Shown piece by piece: positions 41,248 to 55,300 of a stretch of 64,000 nucleotides of DNA. Below the pieces are notes generated by a model. It was not told the origin of the DNA. It saw only the letters and a program-made list of their open reading frames with translations, and searched no databases. The position numbers and the translations under genes were made by a program. Location of the stretch: positions 64,565,266-64,629,265 of the forward strand of contig NC_084837.1 of assembly GCF_033115175.1 (NCBI RefSeq). The letters are read 5' to 3'. This DNA comes from Lepus europaeus (lineage: Eukaryota; Chordata; Mammalia; Lagomorpha; Leporidae). The first letter of the stretch is position 1, and the number at the start of each line of letters is the position of its first letter.

Positions 41248-42318
41248 CTTCTAGTATTCCCCATCAACCATAGTAAGAGCAGCAGAGTGTAAAAGCTCTG
41301 AGAAAAATCTTAGGTTTTCCTCTCCATCTCATGTAATTAATATAGTAGATGAAGTTCTTGGATGTTTTGGGAAAAGAACACAAATATTTAATCTGCTAGA
41401 TCAAATCAGAGAAGAATAAATTTAATGGCATCTTTGTCTCAAGTGATGTTTGTTTTTCATCTGTTCCCCACCTGTTCTCTTTTCCCCTCAAAATTCTGAG
41501 TAGCCTTTTCCTGACTTAATAAGAAAAACATTTGAAGATAATGTAACACTGTATAGGTAACTTGAGGTTGCACTCCATCTGACACCACCTAGCAGACTTA
41601 TGTAGGCCAACATGAGCCTTAGGATGTGTCTCTGTCCTTCCTTACAGTTCTGCTTCTTGGCTGCTATAGTCCTGTGCTCAACACCCTCAGGAATCCAGAG
41701 AGGAGAGAGCTTGGGCAGCTGTGCCCTGATGTCAACATGCCAAATGTGTGAGAACTTTACAGATGCATGATTCTTGTCTTGTGTGTCATCTGCTCGGGGG
41801 AAAAAGTATTAAGTGGAACCTTGAATTCACTGAAAGGGTGTGTCCTTCAAAATGACCTCATTGCTGTCTCAGGAGTAATTCTTCACGTCCACCTCCCAGT
41901 GATAACTGCTTCTTCTTCTTCTTCTTCTTCTTCTTCTTCTTTTTTTTTTTTTTAATATGTTTAGAAGACAGGACTCCTAGAATCTCTGATTTTGACAGAA
42001 GTCACTTGTGTATTCAAGCCTATCTTTGAAACTACATGAGATTTTGCTTGATTTTACTAGGAAGAGAGCAAATATCTACTTAGAATTGGGGAGAATCACC
42101 TCTGGGAATAGAATTAGAAAATTACATGATTTGAGAGATCTGGGCTTCCTTACCATAACATGTCACTCTACCCACAGGATACTATATGCCAAAACTTGGT
42201 GAGGGATGCCGTTTCCAGGTGCTAATTAGTGCTTATCATTTTTCTTACACCCTTTTCCCTGTTGGGCAGTGAGGAATTATACACAAGAGGGATAGATAAC
42301 TTTAGAAAAGCATACTGC
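41248..42318. other. intron 1, unassigned, with TTC microsatellite
   Basis: No SINE for 1.1 kb. A (TTC)n run of about ten units lies at 41911-41940, followed by a T run. Nothing else recognised. Confidence 0.5.
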
Positions 42319-42648
42319 TGGGGCCAGTGGTGTAGCGGATAAAGCCACTGCTTACAGTGCTGGCATCCCACGTGGGTGCTGGTTTGAGTCCCAGCTGCTC
42401 CACTTCCGATCCATCTCTCTGCTATGGCCTGGGACAGCAGTAGAAGATGGCCCAAGTGCTTGGGCCCCTGCATCCGCATGGAAGACCTGAAAGAAGCTCC
42501 TGGCTTCTGACTTCGGATTGGCATAGCTCCAGCCATTGCGGCCATCTGGAGAGTGAACCAGCGGATGGAAAAACCTCTCTCTCTCTGCCTCTCTTTCTCT
42601 CTCTGTGTAACTCTGACTTTCAAGTAAATAAATAAATCTTTAAAAAAG
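42319..42648 (+). mobile_element. C-repeat SINE with target-site duplication
   Basis: TGGGGCCAGTGGTGTAGCGG to CTTTCAAGTAAATAAATAAATC. AGAAAAGCATA(C/T)TG on both sides. Confidence 0.9.
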
Positions 42649-43432
42649 AAAAGAAAAGCATATTGGTAGGGAAGGGCAGGTTTTGGAGCGATATCTCAGT
42701 TGGGGGTGTTGGGAGTTGTAGAGAAGCGTGACTCCCCATGTATGCAGGTGGGGTTATACAGAAAGGAAAGGGGTACAAATATCTGGACATGAAAAGTTGC
42801 AGAAAGTAACTTATTTTTTTCATAGTTGTAACTTTGAAAGACTGACGAGAGGAATGATAGTATGGGCAAATTATGATAAAGTTAAAGGCTCCTAAACAAT
42901 TAACAAATTAATAAAGCACATAGTTCTGTTTATGTATGTATCTGATGAATGACAGTTGTCAATTCAAGAATGGCCTTTATTTCTTGATTATATATTTTAG
43001 TATATGAAGCTTTTGCCTGAACTACAGATCTGAAAGTAAATTTGGAATTTTTTTCATGAGCATTAATAACTTTAGTCAAGGTATAATTCATTAATCTTAA
43101 AATTGTTAACTAAGACAGTCAAATTATAAGTAGCTCTAATTGCAGTACCTTCCTGTACTAGGAACGTATACCTCACTTGAGATGATTCTACTAAAAGTGA
43201 GATCTATAAGTGACCAGCACGCTGTTGCGGATCATACACATGCAATGGCAGTTTTGAGTTTGTGATTCTAGTAGATATTTCCAGATGTGGTGCTGTTGTT
43301 ACATGTAGCTTTGTTTCTAGGAGCCACTTAAATTGGTAGTACACCCTCTTTTTTCACCTACTTGTTCGTTCAACTGACACTTTTGGAGTGCCTACTGTCA
43401 GATCCTGTTAGGTGTTAAAAATAAAAAGATGA
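42649..43432. other. intron 1, unassigned
   Basis: AT-rich unique DNA; no exon or repeat recognised. Confidence 0.4.
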
Positions 43433-43770
43433 AGGGTTGGCATTGTGTTATATAGCAGGTTAAGCCACTGCCGGCAATGTTGGCTTCCCGTATGAGTGCT
43501 GGTTTATGTCCTGGCTGTTCCACTTCTGGTCCTGCTCTCTGCTAATGGGCGTGGCAAAGCAGCAGCAGATGACCCAAGTGGGAGACCCGAATGAAGCTCC
43601 TTTCTCCTGGCTTTGGCCTGGCCCAGCCCTGGCCATTGCAGCCATTTGGGGAGTGAACCAGCAGATGGAAGACCTCTCTCTTTCTCTCCTTCTCTCTCTA
43701 TAGCTCTGGCTTTCAAATAAATAAATAGATAGGTAGATAGACAGATAGATAAATAAATCTTAAGAAAAAA
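43433..43770 (+). mobile_element. C-repeat SINE with GATA-type tail
   Basis: GGGTTGGCATTGTGTTATATAGC to CTTTCAAATAAATAAATAG. The tail has become a (GATA/GACA) microsatellite. Confidence 0.85.
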
Positions 43771-43864
43771 AGGATCAAGAAATTAAAAGATGAAACTACT
43801 GCCTTCCAAGTTCAGTCTAATACATGCCCAGGTAATTAGATTGCCTGCTTATCACTGAGTATGC

Positions 43865-43984
43865 TTCATAGCAGGGTTTTTTTCATAACACTTTGAAATT
43901 TTAGGCCAGATCATTTGTTGGAGGGCTTTCCCAAGGAATGTCATAGGATGTTTAGCAACTTCCCTGGTCTACCCAATGGATACT
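43865..43984 (-). mobile_element. MER20-like fragment
   Basis: TTTTAGGCCAGATCATTTGTTG and GTCATAGGATGTTTAGCAAC resemble the reverse strand of MER20. Confidence 0.6.
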
Positions 43985-44268
43985 GCTTAGTGCTCCTGCA
44001 TTCCATATTGGAGTCTCAGCTTTGCTCCCTACTCCCGAATTCCTACTAATGTGTATCCCAGGAGGCAGTAAGTGATAGTTCCAGTAGTTGGGTCCGTGCC
44101 ACCCACACAGGAGACCTGGATTGGGTTCCTAGTTCCCAGCTTTGTCCTGGTCCAGTCCCAGCCTTTGTGGGCATTTGGAGAGAGAACCAGCAGGAGGGAG
44201 GTCTCTCTCTTCCTCACTCCTTAACTTCCCCGCTCCCTATCAAATAAATAAACAAATAAATAATTTTA
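43985..44268 (+). mobile_element. C-repeat SINE, old, 5'-truncated
   Basis: TGCATTCCATATTGGAGTC to CTATCAAATAAATAAACAAAT. Confidence 0.78.
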
Positions 44269-44449
44269 AATGTCTCCATATATTTATTGCCAAATTCTAG
44301 AGAACAAATCTACAATGTGAACCAGACTTTATCTGTATCATTGACAAAAGGGCTTTGATAAATCAGTTTTCAAAATCTCTCTGTCACTCTTTCAAAAAGA
44401 CAAAAATAAATAATAAACATTCTGAAAAAAAAAAAAAAAGAAAGTATAG

Positions 44450-44770
44450 GAGCTGGCACTGTGGCATAGCAGGTAAAGCCACAGCCTGCAGTGCTGGCAT
44501 CCCATATGGGGGCCAGTTCAAGTCCTGGCTGCTCTACTTCCGATCTAGCTCCCTGCTAAGCACCTGGGAAATCAGCATAAGATGGCCCAAGTCCTTGGGC
44601 CCCTGCACCCACATGGGAGACCCGAAAGAAGTTCCAGGATCCTGGCTTCGGATCCGCCCAGCTTCAGCTGTTATGGCTGTTTGGGGAGTGAACCAGCAGA
44701 TGCAAGAACTCTATCTGTGCCTCTGTCTCTCTGTGACTCTATCTTTCAAATAAATGAATAGATATTTTTT
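44450..44770 (+). mobile_element. C-repeat SINE in intron 1
   Basis: GGAGCTGGCACTGTGGCATAGC to CTATCTTTCAAATAAATGAATAG. Confidence 0.88.
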
Positions 44771-45323
44771 GAATGTAATACAAATATAATCTGTGTAATG
44801 GGAAGAAAAGCTAGATCTGTTGCATAGTGTTTATTTATGTGACTTCTCAAAGGAGAATACACAAGAGTGATACTGAATCGCACCTACTAGATATTTTGTA
44901 TTTTAGCTTCAGTGTCTGTAAGGCCTCTCTTTCAAAGGTGGGATATAGAAAGGCTAGTTCTTCAGTTTCTTAGGATGTTACTAAAACAATGAACAACACA
45001 GCAGGTGGAAGAGGAGAGTGCTCTAATGAAAACTTGAGCTCTTTTCTGAACTCTGTGCCAGCATTACCCTTTTCTTGTTTAGAATGAAAGTATTTCACTT
45101 TCTCCAATGTGTAACCTGGACAACTGGCATATTTTTAAAATGTTTCCTCTGTGTGTTAGGCACATGACTTTTAATTTGTTGTTTTCCTTAACTAGACTCT
45201 ATTACCTTACTGCTTTTCCAGAAGAACATTGTACAACCAATAATTCATTTCAGTAGTCTCTTAAAGTGCTTGTCTTGCAGCAGTGCCTTGCTTCTTAAAG
45301 TAGGGTGACCACCTTCCTGTTTT
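44771..45323. other. intron 1, unassigned
   Basis: Unique AT-rich DNA; nothing recognised. Confidence 0.4.
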
Positions 45324-45337
45324 AAAGAGCACTTCAG

Positions 45338-45700
45338 GCCAGCGCCGTGGCTTAACAGGCTAATCCTCCGCCTTGCGGCGCCGGCACACTGGGTTCTAGT
45401 CCCGGTTAGGGCACCGGATTCTATCCCGGTTGCCCCTCTTCCAGGCCAGCTCTCTGCGATGGCCCGGGAAAGCAGTGGAGGATGGCCCAAGTCCTTGGGC
45501 CCTGCACCCGCATGGGAGACCAGGAGAAGCACCAGGCTCCTGGCTTCAGATCAGCAAGATGCGCCAGCTGTGGCGGCCATTGGAGGGTGAACCAACGGCA
45601 AAAAGGAAGACCTTTCTCTCTGTCTCTCTCTCTCTCACTATCCACTCTGCCTGTCAAAAAAAAAAAAAAAAAAAAAAAAAAAGAAAGAAAGAAAAAGAAA
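45338..45700 (+). mobile_element. C-repeat SINE, young G-type, first of a stacked pair
   Basis: GCCAGCGCCGTGGCTTAACAGG to CTGCCTGTC and a long A/GAAA tail. AAGAGCACTTCAG at 45325-45337 and 45701-45713. Confidence 0.92.
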
Positions 45701-45713
45701 AAGAGCACTTCAG

Positions 45714-46068
45714 GGCCGGTGTTGTGGTGTTGTGGTGTAACAGGTAAAGCTGCCCCTGAGACGCTGGAATCCATATAGGCATTCAAGTCTCAGTTGCCCC
45801 ACTTCCCATCCAGCTCCTTGCTAAAGTGCCTGGGAAATCATGGAAGGATGGCCCAAGTTCTTGGGCTCCTGCACCAATGTGGGAGACCTGGAAGAAGCTC
45901 CTGGAAGAAGCTCCTGGCTCCTGGCTTTGGATTGGCCCAATCCAGCCATTGTGGCCATTTGGGGAGTAAACCAGCAGATGGAAGATCTCTGTCTCTCCCG
46001 CTCTCACTCTGTAACTCTTTCAACTAAAATAAATAAATCTTAAAAAAAAACAAAAACAAAAACAAAAA
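45714..46068 (+). mobile_element. C-repeat SINE, second of a stacked pair
   Basis: GGCCGGTGTTGTGGTGTTGTGG (a small head duplication) to TAAAATAAATAAATC. CTCCTGGAAGAAG is also repeated inside. A third target copy, CACACTTCAG, follows at 46070. Confidence 0.88.
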
Positions 46069-46272
46069 ACACACTTCAGTAGAAGTCCTAAAACCTGTGT
46101 TTTATGTGCATCTTTGGTACTAACTAGCATTAAATATCCAATTAGTCTTTTGCAGCTATCTGTGGGATAGATAAATAAAAATGGGTTTTATCTTGTCTTC
46201 ATAAGAAATACCTAAATTCCCTAAGCCTACCCTCTTTATTTTGCTCAAAGCTTTGTTTCCTTGTTCTTGTAG

Positions 46273-46318
46273 AATACCCACATTTCCATTTCTGTGCCTG
46301 ATAAAGTTTTGATTCATC
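46273..46318 (+). other. SNAP23: SNAP23 5'UTR part of exon 2
   Basis: Follows the acceptor CCTTGTTCTTGTAG (AG at 46271-46272). The 46 bases lead into CATCATGG, a fair Kozak context with A at -3 and G at +4. Confidence 0.85.
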
Positions 46319-46375
46319 ATGGATAATCTGACATCAGAAGAAATTCAGCTGAAGGCTCACCAGGTTACTGATGAG
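46319..46375 (+). CDS. SNAP23: SNAP23 coding exon 2, residues 1-19
   Basis: Encodes [19 protein letters not shown] and ends in phase 0 at the donor GAG|GTAAAT. The longer ORF to 46520 is read-through into the intron. Confidence 0.95.
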
Positions 46376-49300
46376 GTAAATGTTTCATTGAGAATAAGTA
46401 ATCCTGTTGCAGTTTTCACAGTGCAGGATCTTCCTAGTCCCTTTGTGTCAAAGAATGAATTTGCCCCTCAGTGGCATTGCTCATTGCTTTTCATCAACTC
46501 ACCAGAAACACTAAGTAAGTGAAGATAATTCGCATGATTTTTCCAGATGGTCATTGCTTAACAGTTACTCACAACAAAGATACTTTAAATTTGAGGAATT
46601 CTGGATTTTTTATTTATTTCCTACTATCTGTGTAATATTCTTAGAGTTCTGTCTTCATCAAATTTTTATGAACCCCTTTAAGTGTACCATCCTAATTTTC
46701 TTTTAAGAAGGACTTGATAAGAATAACTGAAAATACAGTGACCAGTTTTCTTGGTTTTGTTTTAAAGGGAGGGATGGGCTAGTGATTTTTAAACAGAATA
46801 ACGTTCTGAATATAGTCTGTGTTTTTTTGTTTTTTGGTTTTTTTTGGCTACATATTTTGAAATGTTTAAACTAAAACTGTATTTTTTTCCTAGTCTCTGG
46901 AAAGTACAAGGAGAATCCTGGGTTTAGCCATTGAGGTAAGAAAGTGTTTAATCATCAAGTTAAATATAGAAGTTTATAGGAGGGATCCTGATAGACTAGC
47001 TGGAGTTGCTGCTAAAGCACATTCTATCAATATACTTTATTATTTGAAACCTGCAATTACTGAAATTGTCAAACCATGTGCTAACTGGCCTTTTCTGCTT
47101 TTCCCTTTGTGATGGTATTGGAATATGATCGGAAAGATGAATTAATTTTGAATTTTTGACTTAATTATTTTTGGAGATTATGTTGAAATGTGTTCATTTA
47201 AGAATGCTAGTTCTATCTGTAGCTCTGATCCTCTGAGGATGAACTTCCAAATGATTCTAGTCTTGCTATTTGTCCGCCCTTTTAAGGTCTTGTTTCTGTT
47301 GGTTTAGGGCATTTAATTTAATTAATTAATTTATTTTTTACTGTTGGTATTTTCCCTCTTTGTTTTAGTCTCAGGATGCAGGAATCAAGACCATCACTAT
47401 GCTGGATGAACAAGGGGGTGAGTTAAAGTTACTGGCAGAAATTCTTAAATTGATTTACAATGCCAAAATGTTCTATCAAATCAGCCCTGTATAGATTTCC
47501 TTTGGGAATGCCTTAACTTTGTAAGATGAGTGATGTGTTTACTTCTGATTTGAATGACATCATGTTTATTGCCTGGTTAGCACAGGGGGCAGTGACCAGC
47601 TATATACCAAGTATGTGTTAGGCCAGCATGGCTTATTGTGTGCATCAGGCCTCTATACATTCTTACTTCACCCTAGAAATCAAAGTTAAGTCCTAAAACA
47701 GATTTAGATTCAGATTAACTTGGGAACATTTGATTTGAGTTGGCCTTGAGAAATCTCATCTGTTTTTGATTAGTCTTGTGGTAACCCTCAAGTTTCAGGC
47801 ATATTAAGTGATAGAAATGCTGGGATCTGATGTGGTCAGAGTACGCTTGCTTGCATTGGGAGGGCACTAAATCTTCACATGCTCCTGGTGTACAGATTTC
47901 TTTAGAATAGATCCTTCCACAATTACAAGCCGTTGTCAGTATGGGTGTAAGAGTGTCTTCATGTTGAACATTTTGTAATACCTTCTGACACTGATAGATT
48001 TATTCTTTGTGGTATAGTATTGGTAGATTTGAAGTTGAAGTTTGTTATTCCACTATGGCGTTTTCTTGTTGATACTGTAACAGAAAATGTACCTTCAACA
48101 CTTTATTCTTAGAACAACTAAACCGCATAGAAGAAGGCATGGACCAGATAAATAAAGACATGAGAGAGGCAGAGAAGACCTTAACAGAACTCAACAAGTG
48201 CTGTGGCCTTTGTGTCTGCCCATGTAATAGGTGAGTGGATAAATCAAGGTTTTTTTCAAAATCAGTAAATGAGAGCATCTCCTCCCAAGTAAGGTTAGAA
48301 GTATGATTGGACCTAAATGAGGATGTTTGTTAGGTAAACTTAAAATATTTCTTCTTTCGGCAGATTGAGTGCTTCATGTGAATAGCTATGTTCACTGAAA
48401 ACCATGGCTTACTTTTGGCCAATACTGGGAGCAATTTCCAATTTTAATTTGTAGTAAAATACAAAAATTTTGGAAAATATATATTTGAACGATACAGAGC
48501 TGGATGGGGTTAGTGTCTTTCGTTTCAAACAAGGGAAGTTAATAAAACTCGAGTATGTATTCTGTGATAGGCTCCTGAGAGATGGCTAAAGGAATAAAGG
48601 CCTTGGGCTCTGTTTTCAAAAGACTGCTATGTTGTTGGGCGTATGAAGAAAAAAGAGAAAATATGTAACTCTAGTGTTAGCTCATATGGTATCAATTAAG
48701 AATGGGGGAAAGGTGATAAAGGTCGGGCTGGAGAACATCTTACAGAAGAGGCGGCAGATGAGTTAGGCTTTCAGTGATTAACAGGAATTTGGATGAACCT
48801 GAGAAACAGGGAGGGCATTTTGCTATGTAAGATTCAAAGGAAACAAGGAATAAGGAAGCTGCCAAGCTGAGGAATTGATAGGTTAGAGTGGAGTATATGA
48901 TTACATAACCAGGAGACTCGTTAAAAACTTACTGTATTCTAGGCCAGTGAGGTTGGACTTTATTAGTGAGGATAGAGAGGTGCTTGTACAAATCAAGAGA
49001 CTTTATTTTAAATCAATTGATTATATCTGTAATAAGAAGGAATGCTGAAGTCTTGGAGACTAGTATATTGGCACATGAAGGGTCTTCAAAGCACTATGTA
49101 TGATGAGATTTGCATGACCCAGAAGAATTCATTCTTTTGGTGCCTCCATTGTGAATATTTAAATTCTCTACTTATCCTTGGGTAAACCAGACTCTATGAC
49201 GTTGACAAATACAGCATCTATTCAGACTAACATGAGGTTTGATTCTAATACAGTTTACTATGGTCTTTCTCTTCTGTTAGAAGGAGTGCATCTTTGTTGT

Positions 49301-52300
49301 TTAAAAAATAATTAACAAAATAACCTTGAACTTTACTTTTAGTTGAAATGACAATGTCTAGGGATTGAATGGCTATGCTTACTGCTGAAAGTATTCATTT
49401 CTAAAGATCTTTGTAAACATTAGTACTTCTGTTCATTTGCCTCAGTTGATCTGTTAGCCCAAGAGTGGCATAAAAAGGTTTACTGGCTCTTGGCATTTTG
49501 ATTCTTCAGAGGACTTAGGAATGGAGGAGTTTTTGTCCTATTTTCAAATAAATGTTTTCATGTAACTACATGTTCTGTGCCATTTCTGCTAGAGAAAATA
49601 GAGTTAAGTTGCCTGTTGATCAACTTTAGTGTTTGTTTTGGCCAGGCTTTCAGATTCGATGGTGTTCTGCCAGTCTTGTCTGTTGGCTTCCTGTTCTAAT
49701 GTAAAACTATTGACTTCTTTTAACCTTGGTTGACTCGCTGAAAGTCCACATTTTAATAACTGACTTCTCAGTCAGGGTATCGCAGGTTCTTTAGGCAACT
49801 AAGTCATAAATGTGCAGATTATTGGATTCAAACTCTTAGCTATATTTTGCAAGCTTGTTCCTTTACCCTTTGTTCTGTGTAGTCATTTGGAAGAGTGAAG
49901 AAAAAAGAATGTAGGTCAATTTCTTTGAGATAGGTGTTAGGAGAAAAACAAAGAGGAAGTCCTTCCTAGAATCCAGAGCAAGATCAACTCTTAAGTCACA
50001 GGTTGTTAAATGGGAAGAGCTTTGAATCCTAAGATTATTGAAGTGAGAAATTGCTTTACAGAATTTTTTTTTTTTTTTGACAGGCAGAGTTAGACAGAAA
50101 GAGACAGAGACAAAGGTCTTCCTTCTGTTGGTTCACCCCCTAGATGGCCGCTATGGCCACTGTGCTGCGCTGATCTGAAACCAGGAGCCAGGTGCTTCCT
50201 CCTGGTCTCCCATGCAGGTGCAGGGCCCAAGCACTTGGGCCATCCTCCACTGCCTTCCCCGGGCCACAGCAGAGAGCTGGACTGGAAGAGGAGCAACTGG
50301 GACAGAATCCAGCACCCTAACCGGGACTAGAACCCCGGGGTGCCAGTGCCGCAGGCGGAGAATTAGCCAAGTGAGCCACGGCGGCGGCCTCTACAGAAGT
50401 ATTAATTGTGAACTGCAGCCAAGCATAGACAAGCTTTTGTTAGACACCAATGGGAGAGAAAATAGAATATGGTCTTCAGCCTCCTCACCTCAGCAAAGCC
50501 TTTAGCCAGTGGGTCAAGAGGATATACTTCTTAACAGATGGAATCAAGGGGCTACTGTAACAGAACAGTTGTTCCCTGAAGAGGAGAGAATGATATCTCA
50601 GTTTAAAAATGTCTGATTTCTATTCCCTTTCTTTCATCTGTTTCTTCTTTATATACCATTGAGGCCTCCTCATCTTAACTGCCAATCAGAGTTTCAGTTA
50701 GGCTTATCATATAAGCAGTCATAACATGAGCTTCTCAGAGACTGACGCATGATCTTGGTCTTCTTTGTATAAACCTAGTATTAATTCTGGTAGTAGTAGC
50801 AGTAACAACCCAGTTCTATAGTCTCTTACCTGCCATTCAGAAATCTAAAGACTCCAAAGCCAAGGTTTTTTTGTTTTTTCGTAATAGCGTTACCACTTAC
50901 TAAACTGCAAAATGTAACCTGAACTGAACATTTAGTTTTTATTTGTCACACTTAGTGTAAATATTAACTTGTTTTACTATAGAAATATTTATGTATTTGA
51001 TTATGTGGTACTGCTGAGAACATCTTGCATCCCAGTGTTTTAGATGAAAATTGTAGGCCTATGCATTAATTTAATCTGTCATTCTGAATGTTTCTAATTT
51101 AATCCTTGAACAATAAGATCCATGCTCTTATTATCACCGTTTTACATCTGGAGAAACAGAGGCACAAAGAAGCTACATTAGCAAATGGAAGAGCCGGGAT
51201 TCAAGACCTGCCAGAGCTCTTGCTTGAGCTATATGCCACATTTGCTTTTTTGAGCTTTTTTGTTGTTGCTGATATTGGATGCATTGCTGTTTAGAAAATG
51301 CTTGAGTAGATTTGTTCTTTAAGATTTCTTTTGTTCAACAGGATTAACTGAAGCCAGGTCAGAAAAAAAAATTTTTTTAAATAAGACATGGAAATATTTG
51401 TACTTAAAAGAATTTTGTGTTATGAGAGAATTTTAACTGTAGCTGATTCTAAAGGCCTGATAGAATTTAACAACAGATTACTAGTATTAAAGTTTAAAAT
51501 AATGAATAAATACCATGGTTTACTACATTGGAATTCTAAAAGCACAATAACACATACCCTTTTTTAAAAATATCCTTTATATTAGACAGTAACCAATAAA
51601 CTATAATTAGCAAGGAGACAAACTTAAAATGGAATGTCACATAGTAACGAACTGCCTGATATCCCAGTTTACATGTTCTTTGATAAGATATTCTTCTATG
51701 TTGAGTTGGTCTTATAAAGTCCAACATAAAGGCACATAGTTTGAAGACAAATCAGTATTTTAGACCCCTTACTAGGGAAATTCAAAATAGGTGCTATAGG
51801 TCTTTTTGCTATTCCAATCTTATGTAATATTGAGGTATGCAAACCGAGCTGTGAATGGCTAAAACACATATTGGTTAATGTTTCCTTCAACAACTGAATG
51901 TTACCTCCATCCTACCCTCTGAAACACAGAGATCTACCTCTGGTACTGGCTGTCTTATTTGTCGTTACTCTGTTTTTTTTATGTTCCATATGGTATTTGA
52001 TATTTATTAAGTGATCAATAAATACTTGTTGATTGAATGTCCTTGCAAAACTTGTTGACTGGTGGGAGAGTTAGAAATGGAAATACACTTTTAAAAATTA
52101 TAATTCAAATGAAATTTGTGATAAAAGCAATGAAGGAAATGTATAGTCACTAAGGAGTGAGGAAGTTTCACATCTCCAGTAGTAGTTGCCTTCTCTTGTA
52201 TTAATTTTTATAATTTTAGTAAGGAATATTGTCACTCAAACTTTCTGAGGAACAATGACGTGTGCTGTGGTTTAAATGGTTTTCTTGTTTTTCTTTTTAC

Positions 52301-55300
52301 CCAGATTCTCAGATGTTGGTTGTTTCTATGACACCAGGCAGGAATTTGAATGTGTTGTGTTTTTAAAACTCTAAAACTGCATCTGTTCTGTTTGGCTGGC
52401 GTTTACTATTCTCTGTATTTCATTCTCTCATCTAATCTCTTCCTTTCTAACCTGCTTACTAAAAATGAAGATTTAACCTCAGAAGCCGGGCTCAGTAACT
52501 GATCAAAGGGAACATTGAGATGCAGTCTTGTGGCGCAGTTTGGGCTGCTAACCTGCTGTCTAAAGGTGATGCTTCATGTGGCTTTCCTGTGCATGTGCAT
52601 GGACTTTGTGAATGATGGAGACTGTCTTAAAACCTGTGTTGTGGTGTGGGATGTAGAGTGAATTTGTTCTTCATGGGTGCTGTTAGACAAATAATGGACT
52701 TGATAAAAGAATTTTAATGTATAATACCACCCTTTAATGAGTGCCTGTGATCATTAAGTTCTGGCTAAATAGCATTTAAGATTACTAAGTTTTCTAAACA
52801 GTTTAAAATAGGTTAAGCTTTGTAGACAGCTCCTGCAGTCTAGCTCTGACCAAAGGTAAGGGATTCCAGACTAAATGCACCTTTTTCTTCATAGGACTCT
52901 GATTTTAGCATCCTATCTTACCTTAAGTTTCCTTACTCCTTTCTGGTTCCTGAATGAAAATTTCCTTTATAAAAGTGTTGCTTCTAATGATTTGGATTTC
53001 CCATGATTTAGGCCACTATCAAATCAAGGATTTAATTGCCTAAGTCACCTTAAATCTTATTTGGAAACAAGGTGGGATATAAATTTTAAATGTTGCTGTG
53101 TCTAGAATCTTTTATTTTATTTTATTTTTTATTATTTGAGAAGAGCTAGAGCTCTCATCTGCTGGTTCACTCCTGAGAAAACTGCAGTGGCTGGGGCTGG
53201 GCCAGGAGCCAGGAACTCAATGTAGGTTTCCTGTTTGGGTGGCTGGAACTCAGTTACTTGAGCTATCACTGCTACCTTCCAGGGTCTGAGTGGGAAGATG
53301 GAGTCAGGAGCCAGAACTGGGCATTAATGTGGGCGCCCTTACCAGTGTCATGGCCACTAGGCCAAACACCTGCCTCTGTCTCCTTTTTCAGAATAAAAGT
53401 TGTCCCTCCTTATACATGTTATAATCTATTCCATAATAGATCATTGCCTGCGATGCTGTGCTTATTAGAGTCCCAGCTACTCCACTTCCAGTCCTGCTCC
53501 CTGCTTGTGTGTCTGAGAAAGCAACAACAGATGGCCAAGTACTTGGGCCCCTGCCACCCATGTGGGAGACCAGGCTCCTGACCTGCCTGGCCCAACCCTG
53601 GCTGTTGCAGCCTTTGATGAGTGAACCAGTAGCTGAAAGATTCTCTCTCTCTCTCTCTCTCTCTGTCAGTCTGTCTGTCTCTCTCTCTCTCTGTCTGTAC
53701 CTCTCCACTTGAAAGGCATAGTGAGAGAGCCAGACAGACAAAAATCTTCTATCCTCTGATTCACTCCCCAAATGTCCGTAACAGCCAGGTCTGGGCCAGA
53801 CTAAAGCCAAGAGCCATCCAGCTCTCCCACATGGTGACAGGGACCCAAGAACCTGGGCCATCTTTTGCTGCCTTCTCAGGCACCTTAGTAAGAAGCAGAA
53901 CCAAGAAGCAGTAGCCGGCACTTAGATGTGGGAAGGTGGCATCTCAAGCAGTGGCTTAACCTGCTGTGTCACACCACTGGCCTCACTCCTTAAATTTGGA
54001 TCTTTATGAGAATTATGAAGACTATGCTTAAAGGCTTAAAAATTAAATATTTGATTTCTACCATTTATTTCTTACTGTTTGTTCCTTGCCGTTTTTCTCC
54101 TCTACAGCTTGACAATCCAACACATGCACATATGCATATACCATATTCACTCCATATTATAATTAGTTTTTTAAAAAAGTATTCATTTATATGAGATGCT
54201 GGCACTGCAGGCACAGGCTTTACCCACTATGTCACAGTGCTGGCCCCTATAGTTAGGTTTTTTTTTTTTATAAGGTTTACTTATTTACTTGAAAGTCAGA
54301 GTTATACACAGAGAGAAAGAGAGGCAGAGAGAGAGAGAGGTCTTCTTCCATCCACTGGTTCACTCCCCAGTTGGCTACAATGGCCAGAGCTGAGCCGATC
54401 TGAAGCCAAGAGCCAGGAACTTCTTCCAGGTCTCCCATGTGGGTGCAGGGGCCCAAGAACTTGGGCCATCTTCCACTGCTTTCCCAGGCCATAGCAGAGA
54501 GCTGGATCAGAAGTAGAGCAGCTGGGACACAAACCAGAGCCCATATGGGATGGTGGCACTGCAGACGGCAACTTTACCTGCTACACCACAGCATGGTCCC
54601 ATATAACTAGTTTTTATTTGATTCCTTTTCTCCTTGATATGAAGAATAATAGGTAATATTTGGATTTCAGTATCCCAATATGTAGACTATCAATGTCTCT
54701 AGGCATACTACCAGAGAATTCTAAGTTACTCCTTGAATACTGTTCAGTGGCCCATTGAACTTAAATGAAACAACAATAAAAGATTCCCAGGCTCTAAACC
54801 AAATGTATTGAAGCAAAATCTTCAAATAAACTATGTATCTGTATGTTCAAAAGCACCCAGCTTTCTCTTATGGTCAGTCAAGTTTCAGGAAATACTACCC
54901 TTAAAGCATTTAAGATCTTTTGGAAGGAAGGTGAATTAATTTCAAATCATTATTACATTTCGAAACACTTTTTACTTCATGAACTTGGGTAGGCAGCCTA
55001 TTTGACAATGCCTTTGAAACATACAGCTTTCAACGTGTTCCAACTTGGTAGGGAAAGCTTCAGAGTAATGGCAGGTGGCAAGGTCTGGATCAATTGAAAG
55101 GCGTTACCTAGAGTGAAGGTATAGGAATAGAGACACAGAGTTCTCTTGGGGCTGAATTTTAGAAATCAGAAGCATTTGTTTTTGAAAATTTAAATTTTTA
55201 TTTGAAAAAATAAGGCTGACATGAATATGGATATTTAATCTGGTTTCATAAACTTAATAAGAAATCAAAAGCATTTTAAAATCATCTCTTAAACATACAG

